A stretch of 38,846 nt of DNA from an uncultured Opitutaceae bacterium (GTDB taxonomy: Bacteria; Verrucomicrobiota; Verrucomicrobiia; Opitutales; Opitutaceae). The notes under the pieces are model-generated. The model did no database searches and was not told the DNA's origin. It was given only the letters and a program-made list of their open reading frames with translations. Below, piece after piece: positions 6,725 through 15,335 of the stretch. The stretch is from positions 1 through 38,846 of the forward strand of contig CAIOZY010000022.1 of NCBI GenBank assembly GCA_903862935.1. Reading direction: 5' to 3'. Numbering within the stretch: the stretch's first letter is position 1; every line of letters starts with the position of its first letter. Made by a program: the position numbers and the translations under genes.

Positions 6725-7930
6725 GTGAGATCCCGCAGCCCCAGCGGCCCGGCCGCGTCGGCCCTTGCCGTCTTCCCGCGCCTGCTCGACGCGCCGGGTT
6801 TCGACCGGCTTGCGGGGATTTACCGCAAAAAGACGGGGCTCAAGCTCGCGGCCGTCGACGCCAAGGGAGGGTGGCTTCGCGGGGACCCCCAGCTCTCGAA
6901 TTCCGCTGAGTCCGCGCGCTCCTTCCGGGCGCAGGTGGTCGCCGAGGCACTGCGCTGGGGGGAGCCCTGCGTGATGGCCGACGAGGCCCACCGGGTCCAC
7001 TGGGCCGTACCGGTCATGGAAAACCAGAGGCTGTGCGGCGGGCTGGTCGTTATCGCCGGGCCCCTGCAGCGCCCCCGAAAGGAGGGCGCGCTGGACCGCA
7101 GGCTCCTGAAGGCCTGCGCATGCCTCCAGGACCTCGCGGTCGAAAGTAACCTCACGAACGCCTCGCTCCTTGCCGAGCGCTACCAGTTCGCCCGCAGGGA
7201 GCGCGACCGGGCCGAGGCCCTCTACGCCGTGAAGGACCGGATCCACGACGACATCCGCGGGACCTACCTTCGGGAGGAGCCCGCCCTTCTGGCCGCGATC
7301 CGCCGGGGCGAGCGGGCCGAGGCCCGCAGCATCTTGAACCGGATCCTGGCCGCAATCTACTCGATTGGCGAGTCGCGCCTGGAGCTGCTGAAAAGCCTGG
7401 CCCTGGAGCTTGTGATCATGATGGCGCGCGCGGCCGTCCAGGCCGGGGCCGCCTCCGAGAACGTCCTGGGCATCAACTACCAGTCGGTCGCCGCCCTTGC
7501 GGGCGTGACCGACGAGGAGGCGCTCGCCCCCTGGCTTTGCGAGATGCTCGAACAGCTGATCGACTCGATCGAGTCCCACCGCAAGAACCCGAGCCCCATC
7601 CTCCTCACCGGGGCCCTGGAGTACATCGAGGCCCACTTCACCGAGCCCATCCGCCGGGAGGATGTCGCCCAGGCGGCAGGGCTGTCCCCGAGCCACTTCT
7701 CGCACCTGATGCGGGCGAAGACCGGCTGGTCCTTCCGGGAGCTGCTCACCCGGCTGCGGGTCGACCGGGCCTGCCAGATGCTCGCCCGGACCGACCTGGG
7801 GCTGGTCCAGATCGCCCTGGAATGCGGGTTCGGCGACCAGAGCTACTTTACGCGCATGTTCCGCCGCAGGACCGGCCTCACGCCGGGCGCCTACCGGCGC
7901 CGCCACCGGACGACGGAAGCCAAGCCGTAG
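6725..7930 (+). CDS. AraC-family regulator with PocR-type sensor domain
   Basis: About 401 residues. Residues 25-150 resemble the PocR ligand-binding domain (DRLAGIYRKKTGLKLAAVD, CGGLVVIAGPL). A helical middle section follows, and residues 295-395 are a double helix-turn-helix of the AraC type (VAQAAGLSPSHFSHLMRAK and ALECGFGDQSYFTRMFRRR). The GTG at 6725 is preferred; an ATG at 6662 would add 21 Pro/Ser/Arg-rich residues. It is divergent from the NagA-like gene and 45 bases upstream of URO-D-like gene 1, so it probably controls this catabolic cluster. PocR domains sense small metabolites; the ligand here is unknown. Confidence 0.85.
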   Translation: MRSRSPSGPAASALAVFPRLLDAPGFDRLAGIYRKKTGLKLAAVDAKGGWLRGDPQLSNSAESARSFRAQVVAEALRWGEPCVMADEAHRVHWAVPVMENQRLCGGLVVIAGPLQRPRKEGALDRRLLKACACLQDLAVESNLTNASLLAERYQFARRERDRAEALYAVKDRIHDDIRGTYLREEPALLAAIRRGERAEARSILNRILAAIYSIGESRLELLKSLALELVIMMARAAVQAGAASENVLGINYQSVAALAGVTDEEALAPWLCEMLEQLIDSIESHRKNPSPILLTGALEYIEAHFTEPIRREDVAQAAGLSPSHFSHLMRAKTGWSFRELLTRLRVDRACQMLARTDLGLVQIALECGFGDQSYFTRMFRRRTGLTPGAYRRRHRTTEAKP

Positions 7931-7975
7931 GCCCCCGCGCGCCCGCCTCCTTTTATTCACCCGACAGCCCTTCCC

Positions 7976-9241
7976 ATGAGCCGAAAGCAGACGGTCCTGC
8001 AGGCCCTCGACCATCGAGCCGGGCGGATCCCGGTCGATTTCGGGGCAACCGGTGTGTCCGGCATCCACGTGAGCGTGGTCGCCGCGCTGCGCCGCCACTA
8101 CGGCTTCGAGGACAGGCCGGTCCGGCTGATCGACCCGTACCTGATGCTCGGCGAGATCGCGCCCGACCTGCAGGACGCGATGGACGTCGACTGCGTCCCC
8201 CTGCGCGGCCGCGGCACCCTCTTCGGGTTCACGGTCACCGGGGGCTGGCGCGAGTGGCGCGCCCCCTGGGGCCAGGTGGTCCTGGTGCCCGAGGACTTCC
8301 AGACGAAGACCGCCGAAAACGGCGACATCCTGATCCACCCCTGCGGGGACCGCTCGGCCCCGCCGTCCGGGCTCCTGCCGGCGACCGGCCACTACTTTGA
8401 CGCGATCATCCGCCAGGAGCCGATCGACGAGGACAAGCTCGACCCGGCTGACAACCTGGAGGACTACCAGCCGATGGGGCCAGCCGACGAGGCCCACTGG
8501 CTCGAGAGGACCAAGGCCCTGCGCGGCTGCGACCGGGCGGTCGTCGGCGCAATCGACCGGTGCACCTCCCTGGGCAACATCGCCAACGTCCCCGGCCCCT
8601 ACCTGAGGCACCCCAGGGGGATCCGCGATGTGGCCGAGTGGTACATCTCGCTCGTCACCCGGCGCGACTATGTGCACGCGATCTTCGAGCAGCAGACGGA
8701 GACCGCCCTGGGAAACCTGAAGCGCTTCAACGCGATCGGGGGCGACGCAATCGATGTTTTGTACACCTGCGGCACCGACTTCGGCACCCAGGAGTCGCAG
8801 TTTTGCTCGGCCGAGGCCTTTGACGAACTCTTCGCCCCGTACTACCGGAAGGTGAACGACTGGGTGCACGCGAACACGCGCTGGAAGGTGATGAAGCACT
8901 GCTGCGGGGCGATCGACCCCCTGCTGCCGAGCTTCATCCGGGCGGGTTTTGACATCATGAACCCGGTCCAGTGCTCGGCCGCCGGGATGGATCCCCGGCA
9001 CCTCAAGCAGGCCTACGGAAAGGACATCGTCTTCTGGGGCGGCGGAATCGACACCCAGAAGACCCTTCCCTACGGGACACCGGCCCAGGTCAGAGCCCAG
9101 GTCCTCGAGCGCTGCCGGATCTTCGGCGAGGGCGGCGGCTACGTCTTTAACACCGTCCACAACGTCCAGCCGCTGACCCCGGTGGCGAACGTCCTTGCGA
9201 TGCTGGACGCCGTCCGCGAGTTCAACGCGGCCGGCGGCTGA
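7976..9241 (+). CDS. URO-D/MtaA-like protein 1 (HxC metal site)
   Basis: 421 residues of the uroporphyrinogen-decarboxylase superfamily, related to cobamide methyltransferases (MtaA, CmuA) and not to HemE: the HemE N-terminal arginine motif is absent. Visible: ALDHRAGRIPVDFGATGVSG, then WKVMKHCCGAID with H308 and C310 forming the HxC zinc motif of MtaA-like enzymes, then MNPVQCSAAGMDP, FWGGGIDTQKTLPYGTP and FNTVHNVQPLTP. The usual third Cys ligand near the C-terminus is replaced by the NTVHN stretch. No corrinoid protein gene is nearby. It follows the PocR regulator and precedes the HpaI-type aldolase in one direction, so a role in catabolism of a small, perhaps methylated or acidic, compound is inferred. 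Reaction unknown. Confidence 0.8.
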   Translation: MSRKQTVLQALDHRAGRIPVDFGATGVSGIHVSVVAALRRHYGFEDRPVRLIDPYLMLGEIAPDLQDAMDVDCVPLRGRGTLFGFTVTGGWREWRAPWGQVVLVPEDFQTKTAENGDILIHPCGDRSAPPSGLLPATGHYFDAIIRQEPIDEDKLDPADNLEDYQPMGPADEAHWLERTKALRGCDRAVVGAIDRCTSLGNIANVPGPYLRHPRGIRDVAEWYISLVTRRDYVHAIFEQQTETALGNLKRFNAIGGDAIDVLYTCGTDFGTQESQFCSAEAFDELFAPYYRKVNDWVHANTRWKVMKHCCGAIDPLLPSFIRAGFDIMNPVQCSAAGMDPRHLKQAYGKDIVFWGGGIDTQKTLPYGTPAQVRAQVLERCRIFGEGGGYVFNTVHNVQPLTPVANVLAMLDAVREFNAAGG

Positions 9242-9316
9242 CCGGCCTTTGCGTTCGACATAGACTGGGCAGGCGCAGCATAACTCGCCCCGCAGCCCAC
9301 CTTTACTTCCCCCGCG

Positions 9317-10090
9317 ATGAATCCCCCGCTCCCCAGAATCGATCGGAAGAGCGCCCTGCCCCTCCTGGGGCTGGCCATGGCCTACCCGAGCGCCGGGTCC
9401 CTCGAGAGGATCGGCCCGGACTGGGACTGGGTCTGGATCGACCTCCAGCACGGCGACCTGGATCTGCGCGAGATGACGGACCTAGTCCGCACCTGCGACT
9501 TCATCGGCAAACCGGGGCTTGTCCGCGTGCCGGCCCAGGACCCGGGCTGGGTGAGCCGCGCCCTGGACTCCGGAGCGGCCGGAGTCATCGTCCCCATGGT
9601 CGAGAGCCTCGATGAGGCCCGCGCCATGGTCCGGGCGGCCAAGTTTCCCCCGCTCGGCAACCGCTCCTACGGCGGCCGCCGCGTGATCGACCGTCTCGGG
9701 CGCGGCTATTACAGGGCGGCGAACGAGGACATGGTGCTGATTGTCCAGGTCGAGTCGAACGAGGCCGTGGCCCTTTCGGACGAACTCGCCGCACTCCCCG
9801 GGATCGACGGGCTCTTCCTCGGCCCCGACGACCTCACGATCCGCGAGGGGCGAGACGTCGACTCGCCGAAGGACGCCGCCACGATCGGCAGGCAGGCCCA
9901 CCACGTGGCCGACTGCTGCCGCAGGCACGGAAAACTGAGCGTATGCGTCGGGGCGGGCGACGCTGCGATGGCCCTGGCGAAGGACTGCGGGTACCGCCTG
10001 GTGGTCGGGGGCGGCGACGTCGGCTTCCTCGCCGGAGGCTCCAAGGCCGCCTCGCAGAAGGCCCGCGCGTTCTTCGCTCCGAAGGCCTGA
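9317..10090 (+). CDS. HpcH/HpaI-family class II aldolase
   Basis: 257-residue metal-dependent aldolase of the HpaI/GarL/RhmA type, which splits 2-keto-3-deoxy acids into pyruvate plus an aldehyde. Motifs: DWVWIDLQHGDLDLREM, VRVPAQDPGWVSRALDSGA, VIVPMVES, the GNRSYGGRR loop, VQVESNEAV (metal-ligand Glu) and DGLFLGPDDLTI (metal-ligand Asp). No signal peptide. It lies 75 bases after URO-D-like gene 1 in the same direction and converges with the aldo/keto reductase, stops 11 bases apart. This suggests the cluster handles a sugar acid or related keto acid; the exact substrate is not deducible. Confidence 0.87.
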   Translation: MNPPLPRIDRKSALPLLGLAMAYPSAGSLERIGPDWDWVWIDLQHGDLDLREMTDLVRTCDFIGKPGLVRVPAQDPGWVSRALDSGAAGVIVPMVESLDEARAMVRAAKFPPLGNRSYGGRRVIDRLGRGYYRAANEDMVLIVQVESNEAVALSDELAALPGIDGLFLGPDDLTIREGRDVDSPKDAATIGRQAHHVADCCRRHGKLSVCVGAGDAAMALAKDCGYRLVVGGGDVGFLAGGSKAASQKARAFFAPKA

Positions 10091-10101
10091 TCGGCCCGGA
10101 C

Positions 10102-11001
10102 TCAGGTCCCGGACAGTTCGGAGAGCGGCTCGCGGCCGCTCAAGGCCAGGGCGTCGAAGGCCTGGTCCAGCTGCGCCGAGGTGCGGCCGCCCACCAGGAC
10201 CGTGCCCACACCCGGCTGGCGAAACACCCAGGCCAGGGCCAGTTCTGGCATCGAGCGGCCGGTCTTTGCGGCGATCGCCTCAAGGGTCCTCAGGCGGGCC
10301 CAGGACTCGTCGTTAAAGTATACCTTCTGGTGCCCGGGGATGATGTCGAAGCGGCTCCCCTTCTCGACCCCGGCCTTGTGCTTTCCCGTGAGGAAACCCG
10401 CCCCGAGCGGGCTGTAGGTGACAATCTCGATCCCGCGGCGCTCGCACAGCTGCTTCAGGGCCGGGGTCACGTGCCGGACGGCAAAATTGTGGTTGTTTTG
10501 GATCGCGCGCACCGGGGCGTAGCCGCGCTCGTCCTGGATCCTGAGCACCCGCTCCAGCTGCTCGAACGAGAAATTGCTCACCCCCAGGGCGCCGATCGAG
10601 CCGGATCGCAGGGCCTGGTCGAAGGCGCCCAGGGCCTCGGGGCTGGCCGCTTCCTCGGTCCACTGGTGCATGTAGAATAGCCCCGTTCCCCCGGGCCCGA
10701 GGCGCTTCAGGCTTAAGCCCACGCATTCGGCGACCCGCTCCGGGGTGTAGGGGGCGAGCATCTTCGTCCCGATGACGAGGGAGCCCAGCCCGGGTCTTCG
10801 CGAGGCAAGCCATGCGCCCACCACACTCTCCGAGGCGCCCGCCGCGTAGGCCTGCGCCGTGTCGAAGTGGGTGACCCCGCGGGCCACGGCCCGGTCCATG
10901 ATCGCGAAGGCCTCCGTTTCGCCGATCTCCCGCCCAAAGGTGACGCAGCCCAGGCCGATCCGGCCCATCCGTCCGGCCAGGGGGCTATTTCCCGAATTCA
11001 T
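10102..11001 (-). CDS. Aldo/keto reductase
   Basis: 299-residue NAD(P)H-dependent oxidoreductase with an (alpha/beta)8 barrel. The catalytic tetrad can be read: Asp and Tyr in THFDTAQAYAAGASE, Lys in VIGTKMLAPY and His in FYMHQW. GVSNFSFEQLERVL and the C-terminal GTVLVGGRTSAQLDQA match the substrate and cofactor loops. The ATG at 10999-11001 overlaps the stop of the upstream two-part protein as ATGA. An open extension to 11163 is shadow sequence. Likely role is reduction or oxidation of an aldehyde or sugar intermediate in the cluster. Confidence 0.9.
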   Translation of the reverse strand: MNSGNSPLAGRMGRIGLGCVTFGREIGETEAFAIMDRAVARGVTHFDTAQAYAAGASESVVGAWLASRRPGLGSLVIGTKMLAPYTPERVAECVGLSLKRLGPGGTGLFYMHQWTEEAASPEALGAFDQALRSGSIGALGVSNFSFEQLERVLRIQDERGYAPVRAIQNNHNFAVRHVTPALKQLCERRGIEIVTYSPLGAGFLTGKHKAGVEKGSRFDIIPGHQKVYFNDESWARLRTLEAIAAKTGRSMPELALAWVFRQPGVGTVLVGGRTSAQLDQAFDALALSGREPLSELSGT

Positions 11002-13133
11002 CGGCGCACTCTGGCGGGCCCTGGGTTGCCCGTCAATCGGTAGCGCACGTACCCCACCTGGCAGGGGGCGCCATGGGAAAGGAACAGCTCGCCTGTGCGC
11101 GTCACGGCGATCGAGGAGCAGACGGTGTGGAGCTGTCCCGGATTGTCGTGGTGGTGCTGGCACATCCCGCCGGCCTCGTGGGTCTGCATGAGGGAGATTG
11201 CGCCGGGAATGTCCAGCCGCCCCTGCAGGGGCCGGGCGTGGGTTTCAAGGAAGCGCTCCCGAAGGTGGGTGTTCGCGGCCTGCCCCCAGTTGGCGCCCAG
11301 TTGGAAGAGCCGGTCGGACCTGGGGTGCGGGTAATTGCCCGCGCAGAAAAACCCGCCCTCCCCCGCCCTGCGCCGGAAGACCCGGCGGAGGATCCCGACC
11401 GACTCCACGCGGGCTGCCGCCCCGGACCGGTCCAGGAGGAGGAGCCCCCCCCCCAGTTCCATCGGCATCCGCGGGTTGTCGATCAGATCCAGAGCCTCCG
11501 ACACGTCCCGGCACATCGCAAGGAGCATCCAGGTCCCCGCCGCCCAGGGCATCGTGTGCCGCCCCGAGGCCTTCCAGGAGGCGAGCCTGCGCGCGGCCAG
11601 ATCCTCCGTCTTCGCGTCGGCATTCAGGGTCGCCCCCGAAACGGAGAGCCCCGCCTCGTTCACCCCGTGGTGCATGTACAGGTGGAAAGCCAGGCCCTCG
11701 TCCGGCCGGACCCGGACGTAGCCCAGGCCGCGGTAGTCGGGAAATTCCCTTTCCTTTGAAAACGCGTTGATCGGGCCGTCCGCCCCGGTGCAGGCGATCC
11801 CCATGCAGGAGGTCTTCTGGTCCTGGGCCCCCCGCTTGACGAGCGCGACTTCCGACGCGGAGACCCCTGCCGCCCGGGCGGCGCCCCGGACCAGGCCTGC
11901 GTAGAACGGGGCCTCCTTCTCGTAAAACCCAACGTCTCGGTCCGGGGCCGGGCCCCGCCCGACCTCGACTTCGAGCGAGGTGGGGCCCCCGATCCGGCGG
12001 CGGTTTTGGACGAGCTTTCGGCCGATCTCCTGCCAGGTCCCGGCGTAGGTTTCCTCGGGCATCCGCCGGCTGAACCGGGCCCAGGCCTTTCCGAGGCCCG
12101 GACCGATCTGGACTGTGGCCCGGGAAAGCCCGAGGACCTTGCCGCCGGCCGCAGCGGAGACTTCGACTCCCAGGGCTCCGCGTTTCCTGGAGAGAAAAAC
12201 GGCCGGCACCCGGACGGCCCTGCCGGGTTCGAGCCGGACCCGGCTCTTGAGGACCCGGCCTCCGGCCCGGATCGCAACTAAGACCTGCCGGTAAACCGGC
12301 GACGACAGGACGGCAAACCCGTGGATCGGCTCTCCCGGGCGCCCGGCCGCGGCAAAGTCCGCCCGCGCCAGGACCGGCGAGAACGCGCTCCCCGGGTCCG
12401 GAGCCCCTCCGCCCTCGTCCACGGTCACCAGCGAGCGGACCTCGGCCCCGCTCCCCGGCCGCAGGGTCAAGCGTTCGGATCTCCAGGTGACGCTCACCGC
12501 CCTGCCTCCGCCCGCGAGGCGGGCGCGCATTTTTCCCGGGGCATCGATTCGCTGGAGAAATCCGGTCCCGTACTGCTCGACCTGCCTCCAGAAAACCTTT
12601 TTCCCCGAAGCCGCGGCCTCCTTGGGCCCCGACGGATCCAGCGAGGACGGGCTCAGGCCCGAGCACCCGAGCTCGTTCCCCACCCAGCTCCGGTCGGTCA
12701 GTCTCCAGGGCTCGTCCTCCTGAACGCTGCGCAGGGTGATCCGGCAGTAAACGGATCTGTCCGAGCCGTTGCGCACCGAGTCAGTCACCAAAAATGACGA
12801 GCTTCCCGGTTCAAGCCGTATGCGGCGCTCCCAGACAAGCCCCGAGGGCAATTTCCCCGTTAACCAGACCCCAAGCCGGCCCCGGCTCGCCCTCAGGATC
12901 TTCCACTCCCCTGCTCCCGCTCCGGTCCGCTCCAGTCCCGGGACAAACAAAAGCCCGCAGCCGGCAATCCCCGCCCCCCTTTTGGCAATCAGGGGAAAAC
13001 GGGCCGCCGATTTGAGTTCAATCGCCGTCAGGGCGCACAGCTGCCCGGGATCCAGGGTCAAGCGTACTCTGGAATTCTCAAGGGTAATCGGGCGGGTCAA
13101 AAACCGATCTAAACTCCTTCCATTTCGGGCCAT
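10998..13133 (-). CDS. Two-part protein: beta-sandwich region plus C45/Ntn-hydrolase-like domain
   Basis: 711 residues, no signal peptide. Residues 1-440 are beta-rich (ITLENSRVRLTLDPG, LEPGSSSFLVTDSVRNGSD) and look like a mutarotase-type or similar sandwich fold. From about 443 the sequence resembles peptidase family C45 (acyl-CoA:6-aminopenicillanic acid acyltransferase-like Ntn hydrolases): SCMGIACTGADGP with C443 as candidate nucleophile, YVRVRPDEGLAFHLYMHHG, VNEAGLSVSGATLNA, and CQHHHDNPGQLHTVCSSIAV. C45 enzymes mature by self-cleavage just before the Cys, here between S442 and C443. The gene is translationally coupled to the aldo/keto reductase and divergent from URO-D-like gene 2. It may cleave an amide bond on a sugar-like substrate; this is inference. 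Confidence 0.62.
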   Translation of the reverse strand: MARNGRSLDRFLTRPITLENSRVRLTLDPGQLCALTAIELKSAARFPLIAKRGAGIAGCGLLFVPGLERTGAGAGEWKILRASRGRLGVWLTGKLPSGLVWERRIRLEPGSSSFLVTDSVRNGSDRSVYCRITLRSVQEDEPWRLTDRSWVGNELGCSGLSPSSLDPSGPKEAAASGKKVFWRQVEQYGTGFLQRIDAPGKMRARLAGGGRAVSVTWRSERLTLRPGSGAEVRSLVTVDEGGGAPDPGSAFSPVLARADFAAAGRPGEPIHGFAVLSSPVYRQVLVAIRAGGRVLKSRVRLEPGRAVRVPAVFLSRKRGALGVEVSAAAGGKVLGLSRATVQIGPGLGKAWARFSRRMPEETYAGTWQEIGRKLVQNRRRIGGPTSLEVEVGRGPAPDRDVGFYEKEAPFYAGLVRGAARAAGVSASEVALVKRGAQDQKTSCMGIACTGADGPINAFSKEREFPDYRGLGYVRVRPDEGLAFHLYMHHGVNEAGLSVSGATLNADAKTEDLAARRLASWKASGRHTMPWAAGTWMLLAMCRDVSEALDLIDNPRMPMELGGGLLLLDRSGAAARVESVGILRRVFRRRAGEGGFFCAGNYPHPRSDRLFQLGANWGQAANTHLRERFLETHARPLQGRLDIPGAISLMQTHEAGGMCQHHHDNPGQLHTVCSSIAVTRTGELFLSHGAPCQVGYVRYRLTGNPGPARVRR

Positions 13134-13243
13134 GGCGGTGTATACCGCGTCATATAGATGGCCCCGTTCCCAACAAGGAAAAACGCCGTGACCCCTTATC
13201 CGGCGAGCCTGCCCAGGCTTAGATAGGCCCCCCTCAGATACCC

Positions 13244-14494
13244 ATGAACTCCAGAGAACGCATCCTTGCGACCTTGCACCGCAAGCCCGTCGACCGGCTC
13301 CCGGTCGACCTCGGGGGCACCCGCCAGACCGGGATCGCCGCCCGGGCCTACCACAGGCTCCGGGAGCGCCTGGGGCTTGCGACCGGCAGGCCCGTGCGCG
13401 TCTTCGACCTGTGCCAGATGCTGGCCGAGGTCGAGCAGTCGGTCTGCGACCGGTTCGGGGCAGACTGCGTCTGGCTGCCCCGGCCCGCCGTCGAGTACAA
13501 TTTCGGGATCGAGAACGGGAACTGGAAAAGGTGGCAGCTGCACGACGGGACGCCCGTTGAGGTGCCCGGCGGCTTCCACCCGGTGGAAGAGCCCGACGGC
13601 TGCCTGGTCCTTATGCACAACGGTGTCCCCGCCGGGCGCATGCCCCGGGGCGGATTCTATTTTGAGCGGGTCGGGAAGTTTCCCGGGGCCGCCCACCCGA
13701 ACCTGAGCACCTGGCGCCCGCCCCGGGTCGCCAATTCCGCGATGGAGCACTACGCCCAGCAAGCCGAGGCCCTCGACTCGGGGACCGACAAGGCGATCGT
13801 CGCCGCGTTCGGCCCGGCCTACGACCTGTTCTACGCGATCGGCCACGGCGGGTTCGAGGACTGGATGATGACGTTTGCCTCCGAGCCGGAGTACGTGCAG
13901 GAGCTCTACGGCCTGATGGTCGAGGCCTGGCTCGACGACCTGAAGCGCTTCTACGCGGCGGTCGGCAACCGGGTGCACGTCATCATCCTGACCGACGACT
14001 TCGGGATGCAGAGCGCCCCGTTCCTGTCCGAGACCATGTTCCGGGAGCTAGTCCTGCCGGCCTACAAGCGCGGTTTCGACTGGATCCACGCGAACACGCC
14101 CTGGAAGGTGCTGCTGCACTCCGACGGGGCGATCTTCTCCCTGATCCCGGCCTTGATCGACATGGGGGTCGACATCCTGAACCCCGTGCAGACGAGCGCG
14201 GCCGGCATGGACCCGGTGAAGATCAAGGCGGCCTTCGGGGACAAGCTCCTGTTCTGGGGCGGGGCCTGCGACTGCCAGAACACGCTGACTTTCGGGACGC
14301 CCCAGCAGGTGGCCGCCGAGGTCCGGATCAACGTTCCGGCGCTCGCCCGCGGGGGGGGCCTGGTCCTCGGCTCCGTCCACAACATCCAGGACAACGTCCC
14401 CCCGGACAACATCATCACGATGTTCGACACCGCCCGGGAATTCGACGGTTTTGTCCGGAAGACCTCCGCCGAGGCCGCGACGGGCCGGGGCTAG
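13244..14494 (+). CDS. URO-D/MtaA-like protein 2 (HxD variant)
   Basis: 416 residues, clearly related to URO-D-like protein 1 along its whole length (LHRKPVDRLPVDLGGT, NPVQTSAAGMDP, GTPQQVAAEV, GSVHNIQDNVPPDNI). At the metal site the HCC motif of protein 1 is HSD here (H292, D294), while the later GGGIDTQ is replaced by GGACDCQ, giving C342 and C344. So the two paralogues have exchanged the position of their Cys residues. Not HemE. Divergent from the two-part Ntn protein across 110 bases and followed by a strong hairpin with a T run. The starting ATG at 13244 matches the family N-terminus MNSRERILATL. Confidence 0.8.
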   Translation: MNSRERILATLHRKPVDRLPVDLGGTRQTGIAARAYHRLRERLGLATGRPVRVFDLCQMLAEVEQSVCDRFGADCVWLPRPAVEYNFGIENGNWKRWQLHDGTPVEVPGGFHPVEEPDGCLVLMHNGVPAGRMPRGGFYFERVGKFPGAAHPNLSTWRPPRVANSAMEHYAQQAEALDSGTDKAIVAAFGPAYDLFYAIGHGGFEDWMMTFASEPEYVQELYGLMVEAWLDDLKRFYAAVGNRVHVIILTDDFGMQSAPFLSETMFRELVLPAYKRGFDWIHANTPWKVLLHSDGAIFSLIPALIDMGVDILNPVQTSAAGMDPVKIKAAFGDKLLFWGGACDCQNTLTFGTPQQVAAEVRINVPALARGGGLVLGSVHNIQDNVPPDNIITMFDTAREFDGFVRKTSAEAATGRG

Positions 14495-14553
14495 CGCCCT
14501 GCGCTTCCGGTTTTTGGTGTTGGCAGGGGGACAAGCCTTTCCTACACAGTTAT

Positions 14554-14587
14554 GGGCTCCGGCCCCTGTCCGGAGCCCCTTCTTTTT
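14554..14587 (+). terminator. Strong intrinsic terminator
   Basis: A perfect 9-bp stem, GGGCTCCGG (14554-14562) and CCGGAGCCC (14570-14578), with a 7-base loop and a T-rich tail ending at 14587. It lies 60 bases after the URO-D-like 2 stop and only 3 bases before the ATG of the lipoprotein gene, so it either ends the upstream message or sits in the leader of the lipoprotein mRNA. Confidence 0.8.
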
Positions 14588-14590
14588 ACC

Positions 14591-15313
14591 ATGATCGCCC
14601 ACACTCGCTTCCGTCTGGCACTCAGCCTTGCCTCACTCGCCCTCTTCACGGCCTGCGGAGGCCCGAAGCAGAGCCCCGAGACCCGCCAGTACCTGCAGAA
14701 GGTGGCGCAGGCCACAGACCAGCTCGACAGCGACCTGGCCAAGATCACGGTGCCCCAGGCGCCGGCCCTGCCGGCGGAGCTGGCGGCGCACACCGAGAAG
14801 CAGGCCGCGGAACTCGAGCGGTTCGGCGAGCAGCTGAAGCCCTACTACACGGCCGCGAACGGCATGGCCAACGACGTCCTCGCAGTCTGCGACAAAGCCC
14901 TGTCGGCCACCCGCTCCCTCGATCCCTTGAACGTCGACCCCGCAGCGGTCGACTTCGCCGAGCAGATCAAGGGCCTGACCGACCGCCGCCAGCAGCTCGC
15001 CGTCAACATGATCGCCCTGGTCGCCGGGCAGCGCTCCGCGATGGCCAAGGGCTTCATCACCGGCTACACGGTCAGGGTCATGGACGCCGGGGTCGCCGCC
15101 CTCCTGGCCCCCGGCTCCGGCCCCGCGCCCGCCGCCTTGGAGCCGACGCCCGAGCAGAAGGCCCAGATGGACTCCCAGACCAAGTCGGTCGCGCAGGCGA
15201 TCACTGCCTGGGCCGAGAATGTCGCCCAGGCCGCCAAGGCCCGGAGCGATCTCGCCGCGGCCCTCAAGGCCAAGTATCCGGGCGACGACTGGAGTTTCCT
15301 CGCGGCCCGCTAG
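14591..15313 (+). CDS. Predicted lipoprotein of unknown function
   Basis: 240 residues. The N-terminus is a lipoprotein signal: basic start, hydrophobic run, then lipobox LFTAC with C22 as lipidation site. The mature protein is Ala/Gln-rich and helical (TRQYLQKVAQATDQLDSDLA; ELAAHTEKQAAELERFGEQL), so it may form coiled coils in the periplasm. I recognise no family. The ATG at 14591 is chosen since the signal peptide starts there; an in-frame ATG at 14552 would translate through the hairpin. No Shine-Dalgarno site is visible because the terminator tail occupies that position. The next gene starts 22 bases after the stop. Confidence 0.75.
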   Translation: MIAHTRFRLALSLASLALFTACGGPKQSPETRQYLQKVAQATDQLDSDLAKITVPQAPALPAELAAHTEKQAAELERFGEQLKPYYTAANGMANDVLAVCDKALSATRSLDPLNVDPAAVDFAEQIKGLTDRRQQLAVNMIALVAGQRSAMAKGFITGYTVRVMDAGVAALLAPGSGPAPAALEPTPEQKAQMDSQTKSVAQAITAWAENVAQAAKARSDLAAALKAKYPGDDWSFLAAR

Positions 15314-15335
15314 GGCCGGGCGCTAACTTTTTCCG

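Noticed and set aside
7976-9241. Annotation as HemE (uroporphyrinogen decarboxylase of haem synthesis)
   Set aside because: The HemE N-terminal arginine motif is missing and an HxC metal motif is present, so it belongs to the MtaA-like side of the superfamily.
6677-9451. A 924-residue open frame on the minus strand across the PocR-AraC and URO-D-like 1 genes
   Set aside because: It is antisense to two recognisable proteins, is Gly/Arg/Val/Asp-rich without any motif, and arises from high G+C third positions on the coding strand.
11245-12666. A 473-residue frame on the same strand as the two-part Ntn protein but in another phase
   Set aside because: Gly/Pro/Arg-rich shadow; the 711-residue frame carries the recognisable domain and the ATGA coupling.
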